A stretch of 64,000 nt of DNA. Source: Candidatus Manganitrophus noduliformans. GTDB taxonomy: Bacteria > Nitrospirota > Nitrospiria > SBBL01 > Manganitrophaceae. Positions 15,464 to 25,200 of this stretch are shown one piece after another (the first letter of the stretch is position 1; each line of letters opens with the position of its first letter). The notes beneath the pieces are model-generated. The model saw only the letters and a program-made list of their open reading frames with translations, was not told the DNA's origin and made no database searches. Both the position numbers and the translations under genes were made by a program. The stretch is taken from contig NZ_VTOW01000004.1 of NCBI RefSeq assembly GCF_012184425.1, positions 124,001 through 188,000 of the forward strand. The letters are read 5' to 3'.

Positions 15464-15664
15464 ATGAACGCAATGGACCGGAAGATCCTCATGTTGCGGA
15501 AAGGGATCACCCAGGCGGAGATTGCGCGGAGGCTGGGGGTCAGCGGCGCGACCGTCTCCCTCGTCGTCAGCGGCAGGATGAGATCGAGACGGGTCGAGCA
15601 GGCGATTGCGGAGACACTGGGTCTTCCCCGCGAGATCCTCTGGCCCGATCGGAGGGGGCGATGA
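15464..15664 (+). CDS. small HTH (Ner/Cro-like) DNA-binding protein
   Basis: 66 residues from MNAMDRKILM, preceded by AGGAGGGGG. The helix-turn-helix is clear: ITQAEIARRLGVSGATVSLVVSGR. The C-terminal SRRVEQAIAETLGLPREILW resembles Ner-like phage and plasmid regulators. It overlaps the next gene by 4 bp (ATGA), so the two are translationally coupled. It is likely an autoregulator of the downstream genes up to ParB. Confidence 0.85.
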   Translation: MNAMDRKILMLRKGITQAEIARRLGVSGATVSLVVSGRMRSRRVEQAIAETLGLPREILWPDRRGR

Positions 15665-16458
15665 GGGAAGACCAGAGACCCCCGGACCGGCGTTATGAAA
15701 CCTTGAAGCAGCGCCTCTGGAATCAACCCCGGGCGCTGAAGTTCTTGGAGCCGCTGGAGCGGCACGGGGCCCGCCCCGCCCTGCTGGAGCGGGTCGCCGA
15801 ATTATTCAGTGCGGGGCAGCATGGGGAGGCCGAAATCCAGGCAGCCATCTACTATAACCTGCTCCGGCACCGGGATCGCGCCGATTTGCTCAGGCGTGTC
15901 GCCGATCTCCGGGCGATCACCTCACAACTGCGGCAAGACCTTTTGTTTCTGGCGAACGAATTTAGCTCCATCGAAGACATGGATGCCTTCGGGTTATCAA
16001 ACAGGATGATCAGCGCCCTGACTGCTTTAAGGGAAACTCCTCCTGCCGGCCTGGAACTCTTTCTGCAGAGATTGGCCGGGGAGTATCGGAAGAGAACCGG
16101 AACCCATTTCCACAGGACGGAAAGCACGGAAGAAGGAGGAAAAATCGTCACGATCATCGAACTCAAAAAGAAAGCCGACCTGAGACAGGCCATCTCAAGA
16201 ACGCACCGAAACCTCCTCCGCCTCATTCGTGATTTCTACCTGCTCAGGCATCTGAAGGGATACCAGACGGCGGGATATGCGCATTTTTCCGAATTCGCAG
16301 AGAAGGAGATCGGGTTATCGGGGAGAGTCGCCGGGGGCCTGGTCATCGTTCGAAAACAGATTTATCGGATCGATCTCGACACGCTCCTTCAGGTCCTCAT
16401 CAAGGAGTGTTGTGGGCCGAACCAGAAGGAGGGGCATGGCGACCCCAAGGCCTCCTGA
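15661..16458 (+). CDS. hypothetical protein coupled to the HTH regulator
   Basis: 265 residues, highly helical, Arg/Leu-rich, no membrane segment or signal. The C-terminal third reads FYLLRHLKGYQTAGYAHFSEFAEKEIGLSGRVAGGLVI. That is a short motif resembling the 'FxSFxEYxExxLGLS' helix pair seen in some DNA-binding hypothetical proteins. No family is recognised with confidence. It lies between an HTH regulator (4-bp overlap) and a zinc-ribbon protein (23-bp overlap), so it is part of one operon. Confidence 0.7.
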   Translation: MREDQRPPDRRYETLKQRLWNQPRALKFLEPLERHGARPALLERVAELFSAGQHGEAEIQAAIYYNLLRHRDRADLLRRVADLRAITSQLRQDLLFLANEFSSIEDMDAFGLSNRMISALTALRETPPAGLELFLQRLAGEYRKRTGTHFHRTESTEEGGKIVTIIELKKKADLRQAISRTHRNLLRLIRDFYLLRHLKGYQTAGYAHFSEFAEKEIGLSGRVAGGLVIVRKQIYRIDLDTLLQVLIKECCGPNQKEGHGDPKAS

Positions 16459-16936
16459 AGCATGGTGCTGGCAGACCTTCAGAGCGATCCGCTGGGGCGG
16501 CAGGGTCTTCTGCCCCTGCTGCGGGGAGAAAGCCAGACGTCACTGCCGGCGGGGAGAGGCCTATTGCTACTGGTGCCGGAACTGTAACCGGATCTTCTCG
16601 GATCTGACCGGCACCCCGTTTGAAGGGACAAAAGTCCCCCTTTCGACCTGGTTTATGGCGATCGATCTGCTCGGATCTGAAAGAGAGATCACCGTGAACG
16701 GTCTTGCCCATCTTGCGGGAATTGACCGGAATACGGCCCGGATCATGAAGAAGAAGCTCGAAGGTCTGCGGGATGATCCGCTGATCCGGTCGATCGGAGT
16801 CGATCTCTTCTGCCTAAGGCGCAACGACCTGCCAGGGAGGAGAGATGAAAATAGGATGGATGACGATGGGGTGGATGCGCATACGGTGCGTTTGTCTCAT
16901 GGTGAGAAAACCGCACCGTCTTCTCATCCACTATAA
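16436..16936 (+). CDS. zinc-ribbon/HTH protein related to IS1595-type transposase N-terminus
   Basis: 166 residues from MATPRPPEAW, with AGGAGG just upstream. A zinc ribbon CPCCGEKARRHC...CYWCRNC is followed by SDLTGTPFEGTKVPLSTWFMAIDLL. A helix-turn-helix then reads ITVNGLAHLAGIDRNTARIMKKKL. This is the N-terminal layout of IS1595 transposases, but the DDE core is absent. It is therefore probably a domesticated regulator or accessory protein rather than an active transposase. It precedes parB by 24 bp. Confidence 0.75.
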   Translation: MATPRPPEAWCWQTFRAIRWGGRVFCPCCGEKARRHCRRGEAYCYWCRNCNRIFSDLTGTPFEGTKVPLSTWFMAIDLLGSEREITVNGLAHLAGIDRNTARIMKKKLEGLRDDPLIRSIGVDLFCLRRNDLPGRRDENRMDDDGVDAHTVRLSHGEKTAPSSHPL

Positions 16937-16960
16937 TCCTGACCTAGAAGGAGGTCTCCC

Positions 16961-18346
16961 ATGATTGAGGAAAAAGGCGAGGCAGAGAAAGACCGGGCCG
17001 AACCCGAGATCGACGAACTGATCGACCTGCTGATCAAAGATCCGAAAGGTCTCTCACTGGAAGAGGGCCGGCGGGTCTATCAGCACTTTCTCGATCAGGT
17101 CGATCCCATAAGCCGGCAGGCCGAAACGCTCAGAGAGGCGATCGAGGAGATCGATGGCCACCTTGAGCGGGTGAAACGGGGCGATCCCAACTATCTGATC
17201 ACACCACAAGGGACTTTCTTCAAGCCGGCTGTTGAAATCAGAGTCGTCCCCACAGATCAGCTGATTCCCGATACAAATTATCAGGATCTCTTTCGGGACA
17301 TGGAGGGGGAGGATTTCGAGCAGCTCAAAGCCTCCATTCAGGAAAACGGGATCATCCAACCGATCATCGTCGACCCGAAAATGGGGGTCATCTGCGGCCA
17401 CCAGAGATTGCGCGCGGCCAAAGAGATCGGACTTCCATCGATTCCGGTGGTCGTCCGGTCGGTGGAGAAAGAAGAGACCCGGGGGATCATGGCGATTGAG
17501 GAGAACATCCGCCGCCGGCAGCTTCAACCTTCTGAGATGGCGCGGGCTGTCAAGAAGCTGACCGAACTGGAGGAGAGGAAGAACAGGGCGGATCTGGTTG
17601 CAAAAGAGATCAATCTCTCCCGATCGCAGACCTACCGGTATCGCGACCTCTCCGCTCTGATTCCGGAGATTTCATCCCTTCTCGATGGAGGAAAGCTGAC
17701 CCAACAGACGGCGCTTCAGATCGCCCAACTGGATGAAGATGTTCAGAGGGTCCTCTATGAGGCGCTGGGAGAGCGGATCAGCGGACAGAAAGTAGACGAA
17801 TTTAAACGGGCGAATGCCGATCTGATCAAGCAGGCCGAAAGACTGAACGTCGAGATCGAGCGGAGAAAAGCGCGAGAAACCAAGCTGGAGGCCGAAAAAA
17901 ACAGATTGCAGAACGATCTTGAGCAGGCGAAGTCCGAGGCCACCGACGAGATCACAAGAAGACTGCGTTTAGAAGAAGAGCTGAAAGAGACCCGGGCCGA
18001 ATCCTACCAGAAGTTGCAGGAAAAGCAGGCGGTCCTCGACAAAATCACGCGAAATGCCGAACCCAAGGTCGTTCCGCCGCCTGACTACAAGGTGGTGAAA
18101 GAGGAGAATGCGAAGCTCAGGACCGAACTGAAAGAGCTGAAGGGGAAAGGGGGAAGACATCCCGACGTTATCCTGACAGAACTCTATGGCGTATTCACCG
18201 GTCAGATCCTCTCTGTAGATCTTGAGGCCATGAAAGGAAAACCCGATTCATCCATCCGGGCGCTCTTTTTCCCGCTGATGCCGAGGATCAAGACCTGGAT
18301 CGACCGCTTGGAGGAACTGATCGAGCCGCAGACAAAGCCGAGATGA
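16961..18346 (+). CDS. parB: ParB/RepB/Spo0J-family protein with long coiled-coil C-terminus
   Basis: 461 residues. The ParB N-terminal domain is clear: VVPTDQLIPDTNY, LKASIQENGIIQPIIVD, GVICGHQRLRAAKEIG (CTP/phosphate-binding GxxRxxA type) and EENIRRRQLQPSEMARAV. The central HTH is RADLVAKEINLSRSQTYRYRDLSALIPE. Residues ~285-400 are a long coiled coil (ERRKARETKLEAEKNRLQNDLEQAK), which most ParBs lack. No ParA is adjacent. It may act in partition or as a transcription regulator of the element. A GGAGG Shine-Dalgarno is present. Confidence 0.9.
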   Translation: MIEEKGEAEKDRAEPEIDELIDLLIKDPKGLSLEEGRRVYQHFLDQVDPISRQAETLREAIEEIDGHLERVKRGDPNYLITPQGTFFKPAVEIRVVPTDQLIPDTNYQDLFRDMEGEDFEQLKASIQENGIIQPIIVDPKMGVICGHQRLRAAKEIGLPSIPVVVRSVEKEETRGIMAIEENIRRRQLQPSEMARAVKKLTELEERKNRADLVAKEINLSRSQTYRYRDLSALIPEISSLLDGGKLTQQTALQIAQLDEDVQRVLYEALGERISGQKVDEFKRANADLIKQAERLNVEIERRKARETKLEAEKNRLQNDLEQAKSEATDEITRRLRLEEELKETRAESYQKLQEKQAVLDKITRNAEPKVVPPPDYKVVKEENAKLRTELKELKGKGGRHPDVILTELYGVFTGQILSVDLEAMKGKPDSSIRALFFPLMPRIKTWIDRLEELIEPQTKPR

Positions 18347-18347
18347 G

Positions 18348-18458
18348 ATGGCAGGACCAAAGGAGGAACTTCCTCCTGAAGTCGATACCTTGAACATGCA
18401 CAGCGAGCGCAATGCCCGGCCTTTTCGTCAGGCGGTTCCCTTATATCCGGATGATTAA
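18348..18458 (+). CDS. possible 36-residue small protein
   Basis: The frame MAGPKEELPPEVDTLNMHSE... starts one base after the parB stop codon and ends three bases before the next gene's ATG, so it tiles the gap exactly. No family is recognised and it may be spurious. Confidence 0.35.
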   Translation: MAGPKEELPPEVDTLNMHSERNARPFRQAVPLYPDD

Positions 18459-18461
18459 ACC

Positions 18462-18992
18462 ATGGGGCGACAGGCGCCAACCCACAACGACCCGATCGTG
18501 GAAGAAGAGAGTCGGTGCCATCAGAAGCCGGGGGTTCTTTCTGAAGAGGAGCGCACCCTTCTGGTGGAATACCTCCTTGTCGAAAACCTCCCGCCGCGGG
18601 AGATCATCCGGGTTGCCGGTGTTTCCAGCCGGACCGTCTCCCGCGTCATGCAGCGGCTGGGGCTTCGGCGAAGGAATGTGGGGAGGGTCTCATCTTCAAG
18701 GAAACGACATACGCAGCGTCTCCACGAGATCCTCTCCCAGTATTATGCCCTGGAAGAGGTCACTTTGGACGCACTGGATCAGCTCGCCGGGGGAAATGAC
18801 CTCTCTCTTAAAGTGCTCTTGGACCTTATCCGCGAGCATGTCTCCCCTTCCCGCTGGGCCATCCGTGCCTGTCTTGGACCCTGCGGACAACCGGCCCTGA
18901 CCCCTTCTCCCGGCGATCGGTATTGTCCCGCCTGTAAAAAGAAGATAAAAAAAGACCGAATGGGGATTCAGGAAGACATGTTGTACAGTTGA
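18462..18992 (+). CDS. hypothetical DNA-binding protein (HTH plus C-terminal zinc ribbon)
   Basis: 176 residues. An HTH lies at ~40-70 (VENLPPREIIRVAGVSSRTVSRVMQRLGL). A helical middle follows (LHEILSQYYALEEVTLDALDQLAGG). The C-terminal Cys pairs CLGPC and CPACKKKIKK probably bind zinc. It resembles small regulators of mobile elements, but I cannot name it. It closes the operon that begins at 15464. Confidence 0.7.
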   Translation: MGRQAPTHNDPIVEEESRCHQKPGVLSEEERTLLVEYLLVENLPPREIIRVAGVSSRTVSRVMQRLGLRRRNVGRVSSSRKRHTQRLHEILSQYYALEEVTLDALDQLAGGNDLSLKVLLDLIREHVSPSRWAIRACLGPCGQPALTPSPGDRYCPACKKKIKKDRMGIQEDMLYS

Positions 18993-19297
18993 TGGGCTAT
19001 TTTACTTCACGCGGAGATTACAACTTGCAAGGAGTCAATAGGGTGAAAAGGATAGCGAAATATGGGATGGGCGTGGAGCGCAGATCTGAGAATGGGATTT
19101 TTCTTTTTGTCAAAACCAAAATCTGTGGCGATCATCCCTACACCGCAATGTATTGGAAAGCGGTGAGAACGGGAGCCCGAATTCCTTCAGAGGAGGAGAC
19201 GCAAAGCGGGGTTTCGTTGTGGAAAAAGAGAGGCAGTGCTGCCCGTGTGTGTCCATTGGCCGGAATTTTTCCTGATAGATAGGAACAATGAGGGAGC
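18993..19297. other. interval without a supported gene
   Basis: A 97-codon frame exists (18989-19282), but its composition is not convincing and it has no good ribosome-binding site. Nothing else is evident. Confidence 0.4.
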
Positions 19298-19876
19298 CTA
19301 CTGTTCCAAGATTCTGCCGGTTGCGTTGCCACGTGCCAGTTCTTCAAGCCATGGAAACAAGACTTCGCGTGGCTTTAGTTCGAGTCTATAGGGGATGAAT
19401 GGTCTGATATAATCGTCCTTCATAATGCGTGGGGCAAATGTAGAGGTTGTTGTTATGATGCCTTTCGAGACATTCTGGGCTCCAGTGATGACGCCTATCA
19501 TGGCCCTTATCTCCTCGGCTGTGACCACATGTCCTGGTTTGTACGCCTTCACTTGGTCAAAAATGCGGATAGAACCAACCCCAAATTTTGTTGCCACGAT
19601 ATCACGGCCCTTGTCGCCGCTTCTCGGAGTAAGAATCACTTCATCAAATCCGGCTTGCCTGTAGGCACCGGCGATTATCTCCTCCCAAGTCCGTGGATCA
19701 ATTTGATATATCCCCTGTGGATCACAGCGAATTAAGTTCAGAATTTCGAACCATGGTCGGGCAACGGCCTGGACCAAGGTCCCCTCTTTCGTACGATCAC
19801 CAAGATCGAGCAGTGCTTTGAGCGTGATCTCAGGGATCTGGTCGTCTTCGAAAGAGTTGAGAAGTAGAAGGCTCAT
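19298..19876 (-). CDS. Mrr-like restriction endonuclease domain protein
   Basis: 192 residues. The C-terminal half is an Mrr_cat PD-(D/E)XK domain. Its helix is TWEEIIAGAYRQAGFDEVILTPRSGDKGRDIVAT with the catalytic Asp; QVKAYKPGHVV is the Gln-x-Lys motif, and GIITTTSTFAP is the conserved downstream strand. Full Mrr proteins are ~300 residues; this one has a short, different N-terminus. It is likely a stand-alone defence or repair nuclease. It is in opposite orientation to its neighbours and so was probably acquired separately. Confidence 0.88.
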   Translation of the reverse strand: MSLLLLNSFEDDQIPEITLKALLDLGDRTKEGTLVQAVARPWFEILNLIRCDPQGIYQIDPRTWEEIIAGAYRQAGFDEVILTPRSGDKGRDIVATKFGVGSIRIFDQVKAYKPGHVVTAEEIRAMIGVITGAQNVSKGIITTTSTFAPRIMKDDYIRPFIPYRLELKPREVLFPWLEELARGNATGRILEQ

Positions 19877-20378
19877 TATATATCTATGCCAGAAGGCTGA
19901 TTGCGATAGAGTAAGGCTTCACGGTCCCACTCCTCGTACACCCCAAAATCTCTCGACTGAAAGCGCCGATTGCTTGTAGCATGCTCGCTAGGCCGCCTAA
20001 GTTCTCCGCGTCTAGTTCCACTTCTTATCTACCCATCAAAATTCCTTTGGAAGGTCTCTATGGAGAGACTGTCGGCCTAATCCGACATATCATTAACAAA
20101 GTTAGTAACCGAAACTTTTCTTTAGGTCATTCCTTCTTTCTACCCGCTGAACGCCGGAACTGAGTGACGAGACCGCGATCCATTGCCGGAATGCTATAGA
20201 AACGCTCAGCGAATGTCAAGGGAAGCGATTACCTTTATTCCGGCAGCGGAGGGGATTGGAACGACAAATTTTCTTCTCTACGAGAACCTTGATTTCGTTA
20301 TTCTGACATGGTAAGAAGATGCGTCGTTTGTTATTCGCCCTACGGTTCGGAACCGATCCTCTACGAGGCGGAGTGGTC
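19877..20378. other. upstream region of the second HU module, partly duplicated
   Basis: No gene is supported. The motif CATTGCCGGAATGCTAT and a following AATGTCAAG / GATGTCAAG occur here (20181 on) and also upstream of copy 1 (13283 on). The duplication therefore includes control DNA. The DUF123 coding sequence found in copy 1 is absent. Confidence 0.6.
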
Positions 20379-20651
20379 ATGACCAAAGGAGAGCTGATCG
20401 AGTCGATTCGGAAGTCGAGCAACGGTTTGAGCAGGAAAGCCGCTGAAGAGGTTGTCGGAGCAGTATTTTCGACTCTGAGCAAGACCCTCAAGAAGGAGGG
20501 GCGCGTCGCCTACCCCGGGTTTGGGGTCTTCACCGTGAAGAAGAGAAAGGCCCGGAAGGGGAGAAATCCGAAGACGGGAGAGGCGATCACCATCAAAGCT
20601 TCCAAGACCGTAGGATTCAAGCCGGCTCCTTCGCTGAAGAAAAGCCTTTAA
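20379..20651 (+). CDS. HU-family DNA-binding protein, copy 2
   Basis: 90 residues from MTKGELIESI, almost identical to the HU at 13908-14180. Differences include D5E, N12K and F43V, and the KK pair in the LSKK segment is RK here. All core HU features, including GRNPKTG, are conserved. This copy is an independent gene, although a 20-codon in-frame extension upstream exists. It precedes a broken archaemetzincin copy, so HU may be the part kept under selection. Confidence 0.9.
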   Translation: MTKGELIESIRKSSNGLSRKAAEEVVGAVFSTLSKTLKKEGRVAYPGFGVFTVKKRKARKGRNPKTGEAITIKASKTVGFKPAPSLKKSL

Positions 20652-20680
20652 TTCATCCCGATTCCGGAAAGGGGAGCGCC

Positions 20681-21216
20681 TTGATTCATCTTCTCCCGCT
20701 CGGTGAGGTCTCCGAGGCGACGCTCCGGGTTCTTGCCTCGTCCTTGCAACGGATCTTCGACCTTCCTGTCATCCCGCATGATCCGGTCGATCTTCCCCCC
20801 TCCAGCTACGATCCGCAGCGGCACCAATATACTTCCGGCCCAATCCTGAAGGACTGGCTCGGTTTAAGGCCTCTCTGACTCAAGTGGAACGGGTCTTGGG
20901 GGTCGTGGCCCTCGATCTTTACGCCGCTGACCTGAACTTCGTCTTCGGAGAGGCCGACTCACGGGAGGGGGTGGCGGTGGTCTCCGTCGCCCGGCTGAAG
21001 CCGGAGTTCTATGGCCTCCCGCCTGATGATGCGCTCCTTCATCTACGGCTTCTGAAGGAAGCGGTCCATGAGTTGGGACACACCTACGGCCTGGGACATT
21101 GCCCCGATCTCACCTGCGTCATGCACTTTTCCAATGAGCTCAAAGAGACCGATCAGAAGGGGGAGTCTTTTTGTCCGGAGTGCGCCCTCCTTTGGACGGT
21201 TGCCCGGGCTCTGTAA
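20681..21216 (+). pseudogene. archaemetzincin-like protease, copy 2, frameshifted
   Basis: The first part (TTG start, MIHLLPLGEVSEATLRVL) ends at a stop codon at 20878. The rest continues in another frame from about 20884 (MERVLGVVALDL) to 21216 and keeps HELGHTYGLGHC. Aligned with copy 1, a single base is missing near 20850 (CTGAAGGACTGG versus CTGAAAGGGCTGG). The zinc site is intact, but the product would be truncated before it unless frameshifting occurs. Confidence 0.85.
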
Positions 21217-21787
21217 CGGCGGGAAATCAGTGGCACCAGATCAATGTGATCGCCGTTGAAGAGGCGGTGCCGCGCGGGAGGTATCCGAAGGCGATCAAGC
21301 GGGTTGGCGAGAGCCCTCCACAATATATTGACGAGGAGGAGGAAGACGAGGGATGAACAACGACATTAAGCGCATCGAGTATCGCTGCGGCATGCTTGAA
21401 GGGGCTACGCAAGGAGTATATATCCCAGAAGCGTGAGGAGAGACTGGAGGATTTTTCGTCTCCCTGGCCTACGGTCAAACTGGTTCTTCTATCCCATATT
21501 TATTGATCTTTTTGCGTTTTTCAATTATCCTACATCCGTTATTATAAAAAATTCCTACCCTGAAAGAGCCAGTCGGTTGAAAAAATATAATCTGCTTCAT
21601 TCTATGCGTGTTATGAGGCTTTCTGGTTGATTGATTCAGATGAGCCAGGCTTCTGCAAGGAAATCGTCAGGTAACAACCGATGGAGGAGGTAAAGTCCAG
21701 TGGCCACCGGGGGTGGAGCTCCATTTGGTAGACCGATAGAAAATCAAGATTGATCAAGCAGGCGAACAATTTGGACAGGGTAGACCT
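21217..21787. other. AT-rich interval upstream of the BREX operon
   Basis: Two tiny overlapping frames exist (acidic, ending in YIDEEEEDEG at 21356, then a 27-codon frame), but neither is convincing. From ~21480 the DNA becomes AT-rich and probably holds the BREX promoter. A TATAAT -10 candidate is at 21586-21591 without a clear -35 at 17 bp. Confidence 0.4.
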
Positions 21788-22270
21788 GTGATGGCTCAAC
21801 TTTTAGCGGAAGAAGTCATTCGAAAAATAGAAGAATCGGCCGGGCTGTATTATCGGTTGACTCTGTTGGTCGCTCCGTCAGGTGGAGGGAAAACCTCAGT
21901 TCTACAGGACGCAAAAGAGCGCATCGGCGTACCGCTCATCAATCTCAACTTAGAACTTTCCCGACGAATGTTGGATCTTACAGCGCGGCAGAGGGCGCTC
22001 CAAATTCCGAAGCTGTCAGAGGAGATTGTCATCCAAGCTGGCAACAGCGTGATCCTGTTGGACAATACCGAAATTCTTTTCGATATATCTTTAAAGCAAG
22101 ATCCGCTTCGCCTCTTTCAGGGAATCTCACGGAATAGAACGGTGGTTGCCGCCTGGAATGGTTCGGTAGAGAACAACTATATACTATATGCGGAACCGGG
22201 CCATCCGGAATACCGAAGATATCCCATTCGCGATTTATTGCTGGTCTGCCCGGCGAGGACGATCGCGTAA
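21788..22270 (+). CDS. brxF: BREX-3 P-loop protein BrxF
   Basis: 160 residues; the start is GTG or the ATG directly after it. Its Walker A is LLVAPSGGGKTSVLQD, and a Walker-B-like strand is NSVILLDNTEILF. The C-terminus (YRRYPIRDLLLVCPAR) matches BrxF, a small ATPase found only in type 3 BREX. It is the first gene of the operon, 21 bp before brxC. Its biochemical role in defence is not well defined. Confidence 0.85.
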   Translation: MMAQLLAEEVIRKIEESAGLYYRLTLLVAPSGGGKTSVLQDAKERIGVPLINLNLELSRRMLDLTARQRALQIPKLSEEIVIQAGNSVILLDNTEILFDISLKQDPLRLFQGISRNRTVVAAWNGSVENNYILYAEPGHPEYRRYPIRDLLLVCPARTIA

Positions 22271-22291
22271 TATACTTTAAGAGGTTGCGTA

Positions 22292-25200
22292 ATGAAATAC
22301 GGCGATCTGATTCAGTTTGAACCTATCGAATCCGTGGTTCAGCTGCGGGCTGCGGACGAGACCGCTGCCGCCCGGCAGCTTGTCCGGACCTATGTCATCT
22401 CCGCGGAGATGGCCGAGAAGCTGGTCAACCTTGTCGTTCCTCAGCTTCAGTTCGACCAGCCCATGGACAACAAGGGGCTGCTGGTCGTCGGCAACTACGG
22501 CACCGGTAAGTCGCACCTCATGTCTGTGATCTCCGCGCTGGCGGAGAACGGTGATCTGTCCGCACATCTCAACGACGGCAATGTCGCTCAAGCAGCGGGC
22601 AAGATCGGAGGCCGTTTTAAGGTGGTCCGGACCGAGATCGGGGCGACCACCATGTCCCTGCGCGAGATCCTTGTGGCCGAGATGGAGGAACATCTGGCCA
22701 CCATGGGCGTGTCCTACTCCTTCCCGTCCGCTGACAAGGCGCCGAATAACAAGCGGGCCTTCGAGGAGATGATGGCCGCGTTCCATCAGGAGTATCCCGA
22801 CCACGGCCTGCTCCTGGTGGTGGACGAGATGCTCGATTACCTGCGCACCCGCAAGGATCAGGAACTCATCCTCGATCTCAACTTCCTGCGCGAGATCGGC
22901 GAGGTCTGCAAGTACCTGCGGTTCCGCTTCATCGCCGGTGTCCAGGAAGCCATCTTCGACAGCCCGCGCTTTTCCTTTGTGGCCGACAGCATCCGCCGGG
23001 TGAAAGACCGCTTCGAGCAAATCCTCATCGCCCGCAAGGACGTCAAGTTCGTCGTGGCCGAGCGTCTACTCAAGAAGACTGCCGACCAACAGGTGAAAAT
23101 CCGGGAGTACCTGACTCCCTTCGCCAAGTTCTATGGCCGCATGAACGAGCGCATGGATGAGTTCGTGCGCCTCTTCCCCGTGCATCCGGACTACATCGAT
23201 ACCTTCGAGCGGGTCACCGCGGTGGAAAAGCGCGAGGTGCTCAAGACTCTTTCGCTGGCCATGAAGAAGCTGCTCAGCCAGAACGTTCCGGACGACCGGC
23301 CCGGAGTCATCGCCTATGACGGTTACTGGATGACCTTGCGCGAGAACCCGTCCTTCCGCGCCGTCCCGGACATCAAGGCGGTCATCGACTGCAGCCAGGT
23401 GCTCGAATCCCGCATCCAGCAGGCTTTCACCCGTCCGGCCTATAAACCCATGGCGATCCAGCTCATCCATGCGCTCTCCGTTCACCGGCTTACGACGGGC
23501 GACATTTACGCCACCCTGGGCGCGACGGCTGAGGAGCTGCGCGATGCCTTGTGCCTCTTTCAGCCGGGCATCGAGGAACTGGGCGGCGATCCGGCCGATG
23601 ACCTGCTCTCCCAGGTGGAGACCGTTCTACGGGAAATCCACAAGACAGTGAGCGGGCAGTTCATCTCGTCCAACCCTGATAACCGCCAGTACTACCTGGA
23701 CCTCAAGAAGACCGACGACTTCGACGCTGTGATCGAGAAGCGGGCCGAAAGCCTCGATTCTTCGCAGCTCGACCGCTACTACTACGAGGCGCTTCGGCGG
23801 GTCATGGAGTGTACCGACCAGACCTACGTGACGGGCTACAGGATTTGGCAGCATGAGCTCGAATGGCTGGAGCGCAAGGCCGCGCGCCAAGGATACCTCT
23901 TCTTCGGCGCGCCCAACGAGCGTTCCACCGCAGTGCCACCGCGGGATTTCTATGTCTACTTCATCCAACCCTTTGACGCTCCGCACTTCAAGGACGAGAA
24001 GAAGCCCGACGAGCTGTTCCTGCGCCTGACGAACATGGACGAGGCGTTCCGCACAGCGCTTCGAAGCTACGCCGCAGCTCTGGACCTCGCGTCCACCTCC
24101 TCGGGCCACGCCAAGTCCACCTACGAATCCAAGGCGTCGAACTTCCTGCGGGACCTGGTGCAATGGCTGCAAAAGAACATGGCCACCGCCTTCGAGGTGA
24201 CCTACCAGGGGCGCGCCAAGTCCCTGACAGAGTGGGCCAAGGGCAAGTCCCTCCGCGAGCTATCGGGCATCGGCTCCCACGAGCGCATCAACTTCCGTGA
24301 CCTGGTGAACACCACCGCGGGCATCTGTCTCGGGACCAACTTCCAGGACCAAGCTCCCGAATACCCCTTCTTCTCGGTGCTCATCACCGGAACGAACCGG
24401 GCCCAGGCCGCGCAGGATGCCCTGCGCGCCATCGCAGGCCAGAACCGCACCAAACAGGCCACCGCGGTGCTGGACGCCCTTGAGCTTCTCGACGGTGACC
24501 GGCTCGACCCCTACCGGTCGAAGTACGGCAGGCACATCCTCGGCATCGCGAAGAAAAAGGGCCACGGCCAGGTGGTCAACCGCTCCGAACTGATCCATGA
24601 CATCCTCGGCATCGAGTACCTTGCCCCGCAGACCCTCCGGCTGGAGCCCGAATGGGCCGTGGTTGTCCTAGCTGCGTTAATCTACTCCGGCGAGGTGGTG
24701 CTGGCCATCCCGGGCAAGAAATTCGACGCCACCGGCCTGCCGCAACTGGCCGGGATCGGTATCGACGAGCTGGCCCAGTTCAAGCACATCGAGCGGCCCA
24801 AGGACTGGAACCTCCCGGCGCTCAAGGCGCTTTTCGAACTGCTCGGACTTACGCCGGGCATGGCCCAACTGGTCACTCAGGGAAAGGACGAGCCGGTTCA
24901 GGAGCTACAGAAGGCCGTCACCACCACCGTGGAACGGCTGGTGCTCGTGCAGCAGAGCCTGCAGACCGGGCTGTTCTTCTGGGGCCGCAACCTGCTGGCC
25001 GAGGACGAAGTCAAGAAGCTGCGCGCCAAACTGGATGAGACCAAGACCTTCCTTGAATCCCTGCAAGCCTACACCACGACCGGCAAGCTCAAGAACTTCC
25101 GCTACGACGCCTCGGAAGTAACAGCGCATCGGGACGGGCTCAGTTCCCTTGCCGAGATCAAATCGCTTGAGGAACTGGTGGTCGACCTCGGGTCCACGGC

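Noticed and set aside
16277-16435. Upstream extension of the zinc-ribbon gene inside the preceding gene
   Set aside because: The translation is Arg/Ser-rich shadow; an ATG with AGGAGG at 16436 is the better start.
16436-16936. Active IS1595 transposon
   Set aside because: Only the zinc ribbon and HTH are present; no DDE core and no terminal inverted repeats are seen.
18989-19282. 97-codon frame after the HTH/zinc-ribbon gene
   Set aside because: No recognisable domain, no Shine-Dalgarno and weak composition; it starts inside the previous gene's end.
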